Assembly (NCBI RefSeq): GCF_035917275.1
Contig: NZ_CP108510.1
Coordinates: 62,001-126,000, forward strand
Source: Streptomyces sp. NBC_01237
GTDB taxonomy: Bacteria; Actinomycetota; Actinomycetes; Streptomycetales; Streptomycetaceae
Length of the DNA: 64,000 nt
Direction: 5' to 3'
Below the pieces are notes generated by a model. The model made no database searches. It saw only the letters and a list, made by a program, of their open reading frames with translations, and was not told the origin of the DNA. The first letter of the stretch is position 1; every line of letters starts with the position of its first letter. Positions 52,488 through 61,577 of the stretch are shown here, one piece after another. The translations under genes were made by a program, and so were the position numbers.

Positions 52488-52663
52488 CGCCGCGTTGCGC
52501 GGAACTTGACGTTCTCGCCCCGGTGGGTCCTGGCCCGCCCGAGCGCCGCAACGGCAACAGTGCGGTGGGAACACGCGCGTTCGGCACCGGAGGGGGTGGC
52601 GCAGACGCGTGCGGGCCCTGCCCCGGGTGTCCGGCAGGGCCCGCACCGAGTCGGATCAGCGGG

Positions 52664-52918
52664 TCACTCGGTCCGTGTCCCCCGGTAGCCCACCGGCCCC
52701 TCGCCCGGGAACTGGGCCGACCCCTGGAACGAGCTGCCCTCGTCGAAGAAGGTGACGCTGCCGTTTCCCGCGTCGCTGGACCAGGTGACGCTCGTACCGG
52801 TGGCGGGAGCGCCGTCCGCAGGAACGACCTCTCCGCGGTTGGCCAGGGAGAGCGTGAGGGGCTCGTCCGGCTGCCACCCTCCCCCGCCGGTGTGAATCTC
52901 GGTCTCGTACGTGGCCAT
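52664..52918 (-). CDS. Small OAA-type lectin-like protein
   Basis: 84 residues from ATG 52918 with AAGGAGA upstream. The order is MATYETEIHTGGGGWQPDEP, LTLSLANRGEVVPADGAPAT, VTWSSDAGNGSVTFFDEGSS and FQGSAQFPGEGPVGYRGTR. The last segment matches the hallmark of OAA/ESA-2 agglutinins (NGTMTYAGEGPIGFRGT type), which bind high-mannose glycans through a compact barrel of repeated 67-residue modules. Here only one module plus a degenerate first half is present, so a homodimer would be needed. There is no signal peptide. Assignment rests mainly on the C-terminal motif. Confidence 0.55.
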   Translation of the reverse strand: MATYETEIHTGGGGWQPDEPLTLSLANRGEVVPADGAPATGTSVTWSSDAGNGSVTFFDEGSSFQGSAQFPGEGPVGYRGTRTE

Positions 52919-53346
52919 GTGCTCTCCTTGGTTCTCGGTTTGGGCAGCGCGGTTCGAGGGGGTGTTGCGCTGCCCGCACCAGAGTCAGGCGTTCACACAC
53001 CCGCATCCAGAGCAACCGGGTGCAAACCACACCTTCGGCTGGTTCCGGAGTCCGCGATCACTTCGCCGACGCCCAAGGCCGGCGGGACCCCGCCCGGCCG
53101 GGAGCACGTGAGGAAGCCCGGGATGTTCATCAGCAAGGACCACGGCGACTCCGCCCCACGGCCCACCCCCTCGACGAACACCGGCCGGACCCGGCTCGTG
53201 TCGCGGCCTGGGACCGGCCTCCCTTAAGGGTTTCCGACTCCTCTTGTACCTCTTCGGGTTGACCGGTCCGGTGCTTCCGGGGTGACGCGGTGGCGCACGT
53301 GCCCACGGGACGATGAGGGCCGACCGCATCCATGGGGAGGGACAGA
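52919..53346. other. Intergenic stretch, no gene recognised
   Basis: It holds the divergent promoters of the lectin-like gene and the S41 peptidase gene. No convincing frame. Confidence 0.45.
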
Positions 53347-54855
53347 GTGACGATATCGGCGCTTTCCGTCGGGACCGGGGAATCAGCGGGATCCGGGGGG
53401 CCCGGCGGCTCCGGAGGACCCGGGCGGCGGGCCCGGCGTGGTGTGCTCATGGCGGCGGGGATCGTCCTCGCGCTGGCCGGAACGCTGGGCGCGGCCGCCG
53501 CCGCGCCCAGGGCGCCCGAGGCCCGGACGAGCCTGTCGGCGGACGGGATCTGGCAGATGGACGGTTACGGGACCGCCCTCACCATCGGCGACGGGGTGAT
53601 GCGCACCTGGGACACCACGGCCATCAGCTGCCGGCCCGCTGTGACCGTACGCCAGGACGGGGCGACCGGCCCCGACGGTACCGTCCGGTTCGCCCAGGAC
53701 GGCGCCGTCCTGACCGTACGGCCGCGGACCGCCTCCCGAGCCGTCTACAGCTACGACGGGGCGGTGGGCACCCAGCGGATGCGCCGGATCAGCGCCCTGC
53801 CGGCTCTCTGCGGTCAGGATCAGCCGACCGGCCCGGTCGCGACGTTCGACGTGTTCTGGCAGACGTTCAAGGAGAATTACGCCTTCTTCGCCGGCCGGGG
53901 GGTCGACTGGGACGCGGCCCGCGCGAAGTACCGGCCGAAGGTCAGTGCCGCGACACCTCCCGGAGAACTCTTCGACATCCTGGCCGCGATGGTCGCACCG
54001 CTCCAGGACTCGCACGTCTCACTTGAGGCGGCCACCCCCGAACTCAGCCGCTACGCCGAGACGATCCGCCCCGGCACGACCGCACCCTCCCGGGAGTACG
54101 ACGCTCGCGTCCGGAAGTTCATCGAACGGCGCGACCTGGGCGGAAGGCCGCTGGAACAGTACGCCAACGGCGCGATCGGCTACGCGCGACTGCCGGGAGG
54201 CATCGGCTATCTGCGGGTGAGCCGCTTCATCGCCTACACGGCCGGCGAGTACGGGCACGCGATCGACTCCCCGGAGCTCGCCCGGGTCCTGGACCGGATC
54301 ATCACCCGGGCCCGGACCTCGGGCCCCGATGCCTGGCGCGGGCTGATCATCGACGTGCGGGTCAACATGGGCGGGATGGACGGGCTCGGGCTGCAGATCG
54401 CGAACCGGCTCACCGACCACCCGTACACCGCCTACGCCAAGCAGACCCGGAACAACCCGCAGGACGACACCCGGCTCACCCCGCGCCAGACCATGCGCGT
54501 GGTCCCGGCCGACGACTCGCCCCGCTACACCGGTCCGATCGCGCTGCTGACCAGCGGTTCGACCGTCAGCGCCGGCGAGACCTTCACCCAGGCGCTGGCC
54601 GGACGCCCTTCGCCCACCGTCCGGATCGGTGAGAACACCCAGGGAGTCTTCTCCGACACCCTCGCGCGCTCCCTGCCCAACAACTGGACGTTCACCCTCT
54701 CCAACGAGAAGTACACCAACTCCCGCGGGCACAGTTTCGAGGGCCCGGGAATCCCCCCGCACCTGCGCACACCGGTGTTCACCGAGAAGGAGTTCGCGGC
54801 GGACCGCGACTCGGCGTTCGACCGCGCCAGAGCACTGCTCACCACCCGGCGCTGA
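53347..54855 (+). CDS. Secreted or membrane-anchored S41-family peptidase
   Basis: 502 residues from GTG 53347, directly preceded by GGAGGGA; an ATG at 53332 overlaps that site. A Gly-rich start leads to one hydrophobic helix (LMAAGIVLALAGTLGAAAAA). Then come a beta-rich domain (SADGIWQMDGYGTALTIGDG), an S41 N-terminal helical part (TFDVFWQTFKENYAFFAGRG, DILAAMVAPLQDSHVSL) and the catalytic domain with GLIIDVRVNMGGMDGLGLQI, IALLTSGSTVSAGETFTQAL (nucleophile in SGSTVSAGE) and GENTQGVFSDTLARSLPNNW. It has the layout of tricorn-like tail-specific proteases outside the cell. A strong hairpin terminator follows. Confidence 0.85.
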   Translation: MTISALSVGTGESAGSGGPGGSGGPGRRARRGVLMAAGIVLALAGTLGAAAAAPRAPEARTSLSADGIWQMDGYGTALTIGDGVMRTWDTTAISCRPAVTVRQDGATGPDGTVRFAQDGAVLTVRPRTASRAVYSYDGAVGTQRMRRISALPALCGQDQPTGPVATFDVFWQTFKENYAFFAGRGVDWDAARAKYRPKVSAATPPGELFDILAAMVAPLQDSHVSLEAATPELSRYAETIRPGTTAPSREYDARVRKFIERRDLGGRPLEQYANGAIGYARLPGGIGYLRVSRFIAYTAGEYGHAIDSPELARVLDRIITRARTSGPDAWRGLIIDVRVNMGGMDGLGLQIANRLTDHPYTAYAKQTRNNPQDDTRLTPRQTMRVVPADDSPRYTGPIALLTSGSTVSAGETFTQALAGRPSPTVRIGENTQGVFSDTLARSLPNNWTFTLSNEKYTNSRGHSFEGPGIPPHLRTPVFTEKEFAADRDSAFDRARALLTTRR

Positions 54856-54874
54856 CCGGACGCTGAGAAGCCGG

Positions 54875-54907
54875 ACGGTCGTACCCGGGGATCCCGGGTA
54901 CGACCGT
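54875..54907. terminator. Hairpin terminator after the S41 peptidase gene
   Basis: A perfect 15-bp stem, ACGGTCGTACCCGGG and its complement, closes a 3-base loop, 17 bases beyond the stop codon. The nearest minus-strand gene ends at 55141, so it could act in both directions. Confidence 0.85.
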
Positions 54908-55140
54908 CTTCACGATGGTGTGGCCGATGTCGACGAAGTCGATGGGGTGGCGGTGGGGCCGGTCCATGACGGGGCGGCGGGGGGGCAGGGCGCCGAAGCA
55001 GCCGTGCGGTCGGGGAGCACGGTGTGGGTGCTCGGTTTCATCAGCACGCACCCCCGGAAGACCGATGGGCGGCGGCCCTGGACGCCGTCCTTCCGGACCC
55101 CGTCACCGCCGGGCGCAGCTTCTCGTCCGGGAGGTCCGGC

Positions 55141-56157
55141 TCAGTTGTCGGTGCCGTGGCCGAGGTGCGGTTCGCACAGGGCCGCGCCGAGCGGGCTGTG
55201 GCGGTAGCGGACGTGGCGCCCGTGGCGGGTCCGCTCCAGAAGGTGAGCCTCGCGCAGGACGGACAGATGCTGGCTGACGGCGGCGGGGGTGACATCGAGA
55301 CGGTGGGCGAGTTCCGTGGTGGAGGCGGGCTCGGCGAGCATGGTCAGCAGACGCGCACGTGACGCGCCCAGGAGCCGTTCCAGAGCTCGGGAAGCCGGCG
55401 GTGCGGGGCGTTCGGCGAGGGTGGCCAGGCCCCGCGCGCCGTAGACGATATGAGGCAGCGCCCGGGCGCTGAGCATGGTGGAGACGCCGTCCGCGAAGCA
55501 GCTGGGGGTCAGCAGCAGGCGTCGTCCGTCGATGGGGATCTCGGTCGGAGGCGAGGGCCAGGGACCGCTGCGTTCGATGGTGAGCATGTCCTCGGCCCAG
55601 GTCAGCCGCGCGCTGATCCCGGTGAACAGGGCGTTCGCGCCGCCCTCCGTCAGGATGCGGGCGCGGTGGCCGATGTCGGCCTCGAGTACCGCCCTCGCCC
55701 TCGGCCACCAGGTGGGCTGCAGGCACGAGGCCCAGTACTCCTCCAGGGCGTCGGCGAGGTCGGCGAGCAGGCGTGCCGGGTCGTCCCAGGCGTCGGTCAG
55801 CCTGGCCGGGACCGGTTCGCGCAACGGCGGGAAGGTCTGTTCCAGCCCCGTTCGCACCACGGCCGGGTCCGTGGCGCGCAGTTCGGCGAACTCCTCGCGA
55901 ATGTCCGGTGCCGAGGTCCGTGGCCGGGGTGTGAGGAAGTCCGGGACCCAGTAGCGGCGACGGGCCACCAGCGAGGTGAGCAGTACGTGATCGAGGCGCT
56001 CGAAGGCCGGACGCAGGACGGCGAAGGTCTCGCGGAGAGCGGGAAAGCGCCACGCGTGCCCGGTCCACATCCGCAGGCTCAGGACGGTCTCCTGCAACGG
56101 CGAGTAGGCGAACGAGGTCGCCGCGAGGTCGGCCACACCGAGACGGAACCTAATCAT
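55141..56157 (-). CDS. ArsR-type regulator with large N-terminal domain
   Basis: 338 residues from ATG 56157. A long ligand-type domain comes first (MIRFRLGVADLAATSFAYSP, VPARLTDAWDDPARLLADLA, EEYWASCLQPTWWPRARAVL, LLLTPSCFADGVSTM), as in DUF5937-type regulators. The C-terminus is a winged helix-turn-helix: LGASRARLLTMLAEPASTTE, LAHRLDVTPAAVSQHLSVLR and EAHLLERTRHGRHVRYRHSP. It is divergent from an MFS exporter gene over 56 bases and probably controls it. No ribosome site is seen, so leaderless expression is possible. Confidence 0.82.
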   Translation of the reverse strand: MIRFRLGVADLAATSFAYSPLQETVLSLRMWTGHAWRFPALRETFAVLRPAFERLDHVLLTSLVARRRYWVPDFLTPRPRTSAPDIREEFAELRATDPAVVRTGLEQTFPPLREPVPARLTDAWDDPARLLADLADALEEYWASCLQPTWWPRARAVLEADIGHRARILTEGGANALFTGISARLTWAEDMLTIERSGPWPSPPTEIPIDGRRLLLTPSCFADGVSTMLSARALPHIVYGARGLATLAERPAPPASRALERLLGASRARLLTMLAEPASTTELAHRLDVTPAAVSQHLSVLREAHLLERTRHGRHVRYRHSPLGAALCEPHLGHGTDN

Positions 56158-56213
56158 TAAGCACCAGGGTAAATCCATTCCGCTCGTACCGGCACGAAGC
56201 TGTGCTGAAGCAC

Positions 56214-57560
56214 ATGAATACGCCCACCACCGCCCCGCCCACTGCTGCCCCGCCCACTGCCGCCCCGCCCGCTGTCGCCTCGACCGCGCGGCTGATCGGC
56301 GATCCGACCGTGCGAGGGCTCGCGGCGCTGCTGTCGGTCAACGCCGTCGGCAATGGCCTCTTCCTGACGATCAGCACCTTGTGGTTCACCCAGGCCCTGG
56401 GCTATTCCGCCTCGCGGGTCGGGCCGGCACTGACCGTCGCGGGATTGTGCGGGATCCTCGCCTCCCTCCCCGCCGGCCGCGCGTGCGACCGCTGGAACGC
56501 CAAGTCCGTCCTGACCGTTCTGCACCTCCTGCAAGGAGCCGCGATCGCCCTGTACGCCGTCGCCGGCTCCTTCCCGGTCTTCCTCGCGCTGGCGTGCCTG
56601 GCCACGGCCGGCAGCCGTGCCAACGCCACCGCGCGCGGAACCCTGTACGCCCACGCCCTCCACCCCGGCCTGCGCACCCGCGCCCTGGCCCTGCTGCGGG
56701 CGGTCAACAACGTGGGGATCGGGGCGGGCGCCGCCCTCGGATCGGTCGTCCTCACCTTCGACAGCGACGCGGCCTACCGAGGGGCCATCTGCGTGAGCGC
56801 CGCCGCGTTCCTCCTCGCGCTGATCCCGCTCCGCCGGATCTCCACCGCAGCCCGGCCCCCGGCCGCGCAGGCCGGGGCGGCACGGGCCGCCGCCCTGTCC
56901 GGGCCGCGCGCGTCCCACCTGCTTCGGGATCTGCCCTACCTCGCTGTCACCGCGCTCAACGCGGTCGTCAACACGCTCTACGTCGTCCTCGAAGTGGGCC
57001 TGCCCCTGTGGCTCCTCACCTACACGAACGCGCCCCACCTCATGGTCGGCTGGCTCCTGGTCACCAACACCGCCCTGGTCGTCGCCCTGCAGGTCCGTGC
57101 CGCCCGCGGCATCACCGGCCCGGCCCGGGCGGCGCGCGCCTTTCGCCGCGGTGGCCTCCTCGTCGCAGCCGCGTGCCTTGCCGCCGCCTGTGCCGCCCAC
57201 CGCTCAGCGGCCATCGCCGCCGCGGTCCTCCTGGCCGCCGTAGTCCTGCTCACCCTGGGCGAGGTCGCCTCGCAAGCCGGCAGCTGGACCCTCTCCTACG
57301 ACCTGGCCCCCGACCACGCCCACGGCACCTACCAGGGCATCTACCAGACCGGAATCTCTGTCAGTCAGGCACTCGGCCCGGCCCTGCTGACCACATTCGT
57401 CCTTCCTCACGGCACAGCTGGATGGGCGGCCCTCGCAGCCCTCTTCGCCGGCGCGGCGCTCGCCCTTCCGGCCGCCGCCCGCCGGGCAGCACGAGGCACC
57501 GAACGGCGTAGGACCAACTCACGGCGCCGGCCCGAGGATTCAGCGGCAGCCAGATACTGA
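56214..57560 (+). CDS. MFS transporter
   Basis: 448 residues from ATG 56214; GTG 56202 is an alternative. After a TAPP-repeat cytoplasmic start (from 15-bp tandem repeats), twelve hydrophobic segments can be counted, including GLAALLSVNAVGNGLFLTIS, VGPALTVAGLCGILASLPAG, LNAVVNTLYVVLEVGLPLWL and AAVVLLTLGEVASQAGSW. The loop between helices 2 and 3 has GRACDRWNAKSVL, the conserved MFS motif A region. Proton-driven drug efflux is the usual role. Being divergent from an ArsR-type regulator with a large ligand-type domain, it is likely induced by its substrate. Confidence 0.88.
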   Translation: MNTPTTAPPTAAPPTAAPPAVASTARLIGDPTVRGLAALLSVNAVGNGLFLTISTLWFTQALGYSASRVGPALTVAGLCGILASLPAGRACDRWNAKSVLTVLHLLQGAAIALYAVAGSFPVFLALACLATAGSRANATARGTLYAHALHPGLRTRALALLRAVNNVGIGAGAALGSVVLTFDSDAAYRGAICVSAAAFLLALIPLRRISTAARPPAAQAGAARAAALSGPRASHLLRDLPYLAVTALNAVVNTLYVVLEVGLPLWLLTYTNAPHLMVGWLLVTNTALVVALQVRAARGITGPARAARAFRRGGLLVAAACLAAACAAHRSAAIAAAVLLAAVVLLTLGEVASQAGSWTLSYDLAPDHAHGTYQGIYQTGISVSQALGPALLTTFVLPHGTAGWAALAALFAGAALALPAAARRAARGTERRRTNSRRRPEDSAAARY

Positions 57561-57905
57561 GTCGACCTCGCAGCACTGGTACGGGGCATGCCACCCGTCG
57601 GGCGTCCGGTCCTGGCCCCACGGCAGGCGTACGGAGCACACGGTCACACGTACCCGTACGGAAACCGCCCGGTCACCGGGCGGGCCGGAACCGACCGGGC
57701 ACCGGGCGTCAATCACCCCGTGCCCACCCATCACCCGGTGCCCACCCCTCGCCCCGTCAGCACCGGACCCGTCGCGAAGAGCCACCCGGGCGCCCGCGCA
57801 AGCCCTTTGGAGTGACACACCGTTCCCCGTGAACCCTCCACGGCGTTGAACGGCCGGACGCGACCGCTTCGCGTCGCGCCCTTCCAAAGACCCATGGGAG
57901 TAGTC
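57561..57905. other. Intergenic stretch, no gene recognised
   Basis: A proline/glycine-coding low-complexity run occurs at 57680-57790 with ACCC/CACC repeats; no start or motif supports a gene. Confidence 0.45.
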
Positions 57906-58148
57906 ATGCGTATGCGCTCAGCTCTGACCACGTCCGTCCTCGTCGCCGGCATCCTGCTCGGCGGCGCCGGCGCCGCTCTGGCCAACGACGGCGGCGGGCT
58001 CGTGAACGCCACCGGTTCTCAGGGCGCCGAGCAGACCAGCGACACGACCTTCGCCGGTGTCATCGACCGCGTCGGCCCGGTCTACTTCTCGAACAGCGAG
58101 ACCGGACGCGCGTGGAACAAGGGAACGTTCCAGGCCATCTTCGGCTAG
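57906..58148 (+). CDS. Small secreted protein
   Basis: 80 residues from ATG 57906 (GGGAG upstream). A signal peptide (SALTTSVLVAGILLGGAGAA, cleaved after ALA) leaves about 54 residues: NDGGGLVNATGSQGAEQTSD, TTFAGVIDRVGPVYFSNSET and GRAWNKGTFQAIFG. It lacks cysteines and the chaplin motif. Small, secreted and uncharged, it may be an exported peptide of Streptomyces development or surface, but no family is known to me. A hairpin terminator lies about 90 bases downstream. Confidence 0.7.
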   Translation: MRMRSALTTSVLVAGILLGGAGAALANDGGGLVNATGSQGAEQTSDTTFAGVIDRVGPVYFSNSETGRAWNKGTFQAIFG

Positions 58149-58238
58149 GAGTGAAACGCCGGCCCGGCACCGCCACGTAAGGCACCCGCCGCGCCGCGCA
58201 CCCACTTGACCCGTACGGCACATACCGCAAGACACGGC

Positions 58239-58273
58239 GCATTCCCTTGACCGCAACATGGTCAAGGGAATGC
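58239..58273 (+). terminator. Hairpin terminator after the small secreted-protein gene
   Basis: A 14-bp perfect stem, GCATTCCCTTGACC and its complement, with a 7-base loop. It lies between the small secreted-protein gene and the minus-strand gene at 58514-58837, and could serve both. Confidence 0.75.
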
Positions 58274-58513
58274 GTCGTACGGACCGTCACTCTCCCCTGC
58301 CCTGCCGGGCCGTCCCCACTTCGGCCGGCTCCCCGGCCCGGACGACATCGCGCTCCTGGCCCTCGTCCTCAACACCCCGCGTGCGTCTGCGCGGGCATGC
58401 GGGGCACGCGGTGGCCGCCCGGGACCGGCATCCGAACACGGCCGCCGGGCAAAGGCGCGCAACCCCCCGAGAACCAGAGGCCCTCGGGCGATGCTCCACC
58501 GCACCGTCGAGCG

Positions 58514-58837
58514 CTACACCGGACACTCAGGAGACGAGGCCAGGGACTCCGGAGACGGAGCCGGAGCCGGAACCATCGCCGGGTCCGCGGGGTTCCTACT
58601 GGCCCACACCCTGGCCAGATCCAGAAACTCATCACCCCTGTCGCCGAACAGCGGAGCCGTCACCTCCCGCCCCATGGCGCGCCACAGGGTCCAGGCCGCG
58701 TGGCTGGCGGCATGCATCGCCGCGGTCGCCATCGGGTCCAGGTCGCGCCCCTCGCCCCGCCGCAGGGCATCCAGACGCGCCACGACCGCCAGCAGCTCCC
58801 TGTACGTCTGCTCGTACTGCCTCTGGTCATCCACCAC
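58514..58837 (-). CDS. Hypothetical small helical protein
   Basis: 107 residues from GTG 58837 with GGGAG upstream. Helical N-terminal part QRQYEQTYRELLAVVARLDA, then PMATAAMHAASHAAWTLWRA and a proline-rich end. No family, signal peptide or membrane helix recognised. Confidence 0.55.
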   Translation of the reverse strand: MVDDQRQYEQTYRELLAVVARLDALRRGEGRDLDPMATAAMHAASHAAWTLWRAMGREVTAPLFGDRGDEFLDLARVWASRNPADPAMVPAPAPSPESLASSPECPV

Positions 58838-59047
58838 ACGTGCTCCCAGCGCGTCGAAAGCCGCCGCGCGGCCCTGTGGACACCATCCTCACCCCCGGCG
58901 ACCCCAAGGGCCCCGACCGACACCCACGACACCAACGACACCAACAGGTGAAGTACCGGTCCTGGAGCGGGCCGGGCCGGGCGGCATCGGGGGGCTCAAG
59001 CCCACGAAGGGTCTGAGACGTCGTACGGCAGAGGCGAGGGAGGTTCG

Positions 59048-59262
59048 ACGAAGACGGGAGGGCGTACTGCACCGGCCCGGAGAGGTCCGACGCGCTCTGC
59101 CGGGCCGAGAGCGTCGGCCGACTCACCGAGGGCGACCGGGTGGTGGACCACGAGATCGCCCACCGCATCACGGACGCCCCCCTCCGCGTACTGGTCGCCT
59201 ACCGGGTCCGCGACGGCCTGGTCGACCACGTCGACTTCCTCCGCCGACCGCCGGGCCGGGCG
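59048..59262 (+). pseudogene. SnoaL/NTF2-like fragment
   Basis: The reading DGRAYCTGPERSDALCRAES with GRLTEGDRVVDHEIAHRITD and APLRVLVAYRVRDGLVDHVD resembles the C-terminal half of SnoaL-like NTF2-fold proteins, which end VDH...Y.V.DGLID.V.F. No N-terminal half or start is present. Confidence 0.5.
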
Positions 59263-59308
59263 GTTCGTCATGGGGAGGGCGGCTCGGTGGAAGGGAACGC
59301 GGTGCTCG

Positions 59309-60103
59309 TCATGTGGCGCGTTCCATGTGCAGGTAGTCCTGGGGGCAGGTGAGGCGGTATCCGCCGTCGGGGGTCCGGTGGTGGTCCTGGAGATAGCCGG
59401 CCAGGTCGTCGAGGCGGGGCGGCGGCGTGGGCATGGGCGCGTCGTTCAGGAGGAACTGGGCGATGGTGAGCGCGGTGTCCAGGTCGGGGGCCTCGACGGT
59501 CGCGGCGACCGTGGTGAGGGTGAGGCGCCACTCGCGGTGGATGTCGCTGGCGGTGAACGGTGCGATGAGGCTGCGCAAGTCGTAGCGGTGTCCGGTGAAG
59601 TGCCGGAGCATGCGCATGCAATCGCCATCGGGATTCTGCAGCACGACGACGGTCCGGCCGCCCGGGGCGGTCCAGGAAGCCAGGCGCTCCAGGGTGGGCA
59701 GCCACTGGCCGGTGTCCACGTGGTAGAGGACGTGCTCGCACAGCACCAGGTCGGCCGTCTCCTCCGGAACCGCGGTCGCGATGGAGTCGGCCAGGACGCG
59801 TGCTTGCGGGCAGGCACGGACCAGCCGGTGCCTGAGGTGGGGGCTCGGTTCGATGGCGGTGACGCGCTCGAAGGAGCCCGCCAGCGCGGCGGTGGCACGG
59901 CCGGCCCCGGCGCCCGCGTCGATGAACATGCCGCGGCGTGGCAGGGCGGCGACCGTGGACGCCAGATGGGCGCTGCCGGAGTCCTTGCCCTCGGTGTGGG
60001 CGAGGAACATCCTGAACGCTTTTTCGTACTCCGAACTCTGTGAGTCGAACGCGGTGACCGTCGGTCTGTGATCACCCTGTGGAGCAGGGACCGTGCTGCT
60101 CAC
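59309..60103 (-). CDS. Class I SAM-dependent methyltransferase
   Basis: 264 residues from GTG 60103, with GAGGAGG five bases upstream. Motif I is MFIDAGAGAGRATAALAGSF, followed by VTAIEPSPHLRHRLVRACPQ, TADLVLCEHVLYHVDTGQWL and APGGRTVVVLQNPDGDCMRM. The C-terminal part REWRLTLTTVAATVEAPDLD adds a substrate-binding cap. Small-molecule methylation is likely; there is no neighbouring pathway. It is the third intact methyltransferase in the window and is not closely similar to the other two. Confidence 0.82.
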   Translation of the reverse strand: MSSTVPAPQGDHRPTVTAFDSQSSEYEKAFRMFLAHTEGKDSGSAHLASTVAALPRRGMFIDAGAGAGRATAALAGSFERVTAIEPSPHLRHRLVRACPQARVLADSIATAVPEETADLVLCEHVLYHVDTGQWLPTLERLASWTAPGGRTVVVLQNPDGDCMRMLRHFTGHRYDLRSLIAPFTASDIHREWRLTLTTVAATVEAPDLDTALTIAQFLLNDAPMPTPPPRLDDLAGYLQDHHRTPDGGYRLTCPQDYLHMERAT

Positions 60104-60500
60104 GCAACCTCCTCGACGGCGAGCGGAGTCTCCCACCCAACGCACCGAACTCTATGCCGCGTTCGGCTCCATCGGCCCCGGTTCTCGCAGAGTCCGTCTG
60201 AACAGGATCTCCGGACTTCCGCGAAACCAGGGGCGGTTCGCCTCGTCCATGTCGACTCCCATGGCGTGCGGTTCAGGCCGAAGCCGGTCCGTATCCGCCG
60301 GCACTCCGGCTCTTTCCATGACCGGGCGGCGCCCGCCGGGGATGTCTCCCTGGAGGTGGAGAGCGCTGCCGGGTAGTCGGCGACCGGCGGCCAGGCGTCA
60401 TGGTTCCAGCGCGCCACCGCCGACGGGACACGTTCTGAGAGGGCGGTTGCGGCCGGTGCCAGGGCGCGTGGCCACGCGCCCCGGCAGCTTCCTGTCGGGA
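60104..60500. other. Intergenic stretch, possible remnant
   Basis: A minus-strand frame reads GVDMDEANRPWFRGSPEILF with RRTLREPGPMEPNA near 60250-60160, which looks protein-like but has no start; the rest shows nothing. Confidence 0.35.
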
Positions 60501-61577
60501 TCAGGTCGTCGTCGACGGCTCCTCGCGGAGGGCGTCGACCACCGCGCGCTCCAAGACCGCCGACACATGGATCAGCGTGCCCTTCTTGCCCATGGAGGTG
60601 TCCCTGATGAGGTAGCTCCGTTCGCCCAGGTACTCCAGGGTGGTCGAGTCGAAGATCCAGGCGGTGCGTGCACCGGTCCGGGTGTTGTCGCGGGCCACGC
60701 CGATCCCGTGCCGGCCGGCCGCGTCCGTCGCGTCGGAGTCCTCGGTCACGCCGGGGATCTTCGCCGCGGCCTTGTAGAGGGCGGCCGCGGTCCTCGGTGG
60801 CATCACCGTCTCCCGCAGCAGTTCACCGATGGTGTCGAAGGCGTCCTGAGCCTGGTCCCGGTCCTCGGCCGGGGTGTCGCGCGAGTCCTGGTCCCGGGTG
60901 ATCTCTGTGGTGAGCCGCCGGAGCAGGGCGTCGGGGTCGGTGGGCAGCGAGGCCAGCCACGTGTAGGTCGGCCGGTCGAGGCCCGCCGGGTTGCCGACGG
61001 CGGGCCGGCCGTCCGGGACCCCGACCTTGATCGGGAAGTACGAGCCGTCCTCGTGGATCAGGCCGACGTCGATGACCGGTCCCGCCTTCTGTGACATCCA
61101 GACCTCACGCTCGCGGGGTTCGGTCAGTTTCGCCGGGCCACCGAGAACGCCGTCGTTCTCGGTCTGCAGTGTCTTGACGTACACGAACTGGTGGCCGGTG
61201 ACCGTCCGTTCGTCACTCTTCTCGGCGACCGAGGCGATCCGGTCGAGCAGCACGGCCGCGCCACGAGGGGCCGCGGCGTGGGAACCCGTGCCCGCGGCTG
61301 ACGGTGCCGGAGCGCGGTCCTGGCCGGTCACGGCGAGCGTGGTCAGCAGCACTCCGCCCAGGGCCAGCCCGGCGGCGGGCAGCAGGACGGCGGGGCGCAG
61401 GAGGCGGGGGCGGGGGCGGGCGGGGGCGCGGTCGCCGTCCTGGTCGATCAGACGCATCAGGGTGTCCTTGTGGTGGAGATGACGGCCCGGGGGCAGGTCC
61501 CGTTCGGCCGGGGCCGGTAGCAGCCGGGCCAGTTCCTCGCGTTCGGGCAGCTCGGAGCCGGAGGTACGGTCGTTCAT
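60501..61577 (-). CDS. CU044_5270-family protein, probable anti-sigma/sensor
   Basis: 358 residues from ATG 61577 (AGGAGG upstream), coupled to the sigma-factor gene by an ATGA overlap. The cytosolic N-terminus (ELPEREELARLLPAPAERDL) precedes one helix (LLPAAGLALGGVLLTTLAVT). The outer domain has RIASVAEKSDERTVTGHQFV YVKTL type, REREVWMSQKAGPVIDVGLI, DRPTYTWLASLPTDPDALLR and GVTEDSDATDAAGRHGIGVA, typical of the CU044_5270 family that accompanies ECF sigma factors in actinobacteria. Topology suits an anti-sigma or signal-sensing role; the cytosolic zinc-anti-sigma motif is absent. Confidence 0.82.
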   Translation of the reverse strand: MNDRTSGSELPEREELARLLPAPAERDLPPGRHLHHKDTLMRLIDQDGDRAPARPRPRLLRPAVLLPAAGLALGGVLLTTLAVTGQDRAPAPSAAGTGSHAAAPRGAAVLLDRIASVAEKSDERTVTGHQFVYVKTLQTENDGVLGGPAKLTEPREREVWMSQKAGPVIDVGLIHEDGSYFPIKVGVPDGRPAVGNPAGLDRPTYTWLASLPTDPDALLRRLTTEITRDQDSRDTPAEDRDQAQDAFDTIGELLRETVMPPRTAAALYKAAAKIPGVTEDSDATDAAGRHGIGVARDNTRTGARTAWIFDSTTLEYLGERSYLIRDTSMGKKGTLIHVSAVLERAVVDALREEPSTTT

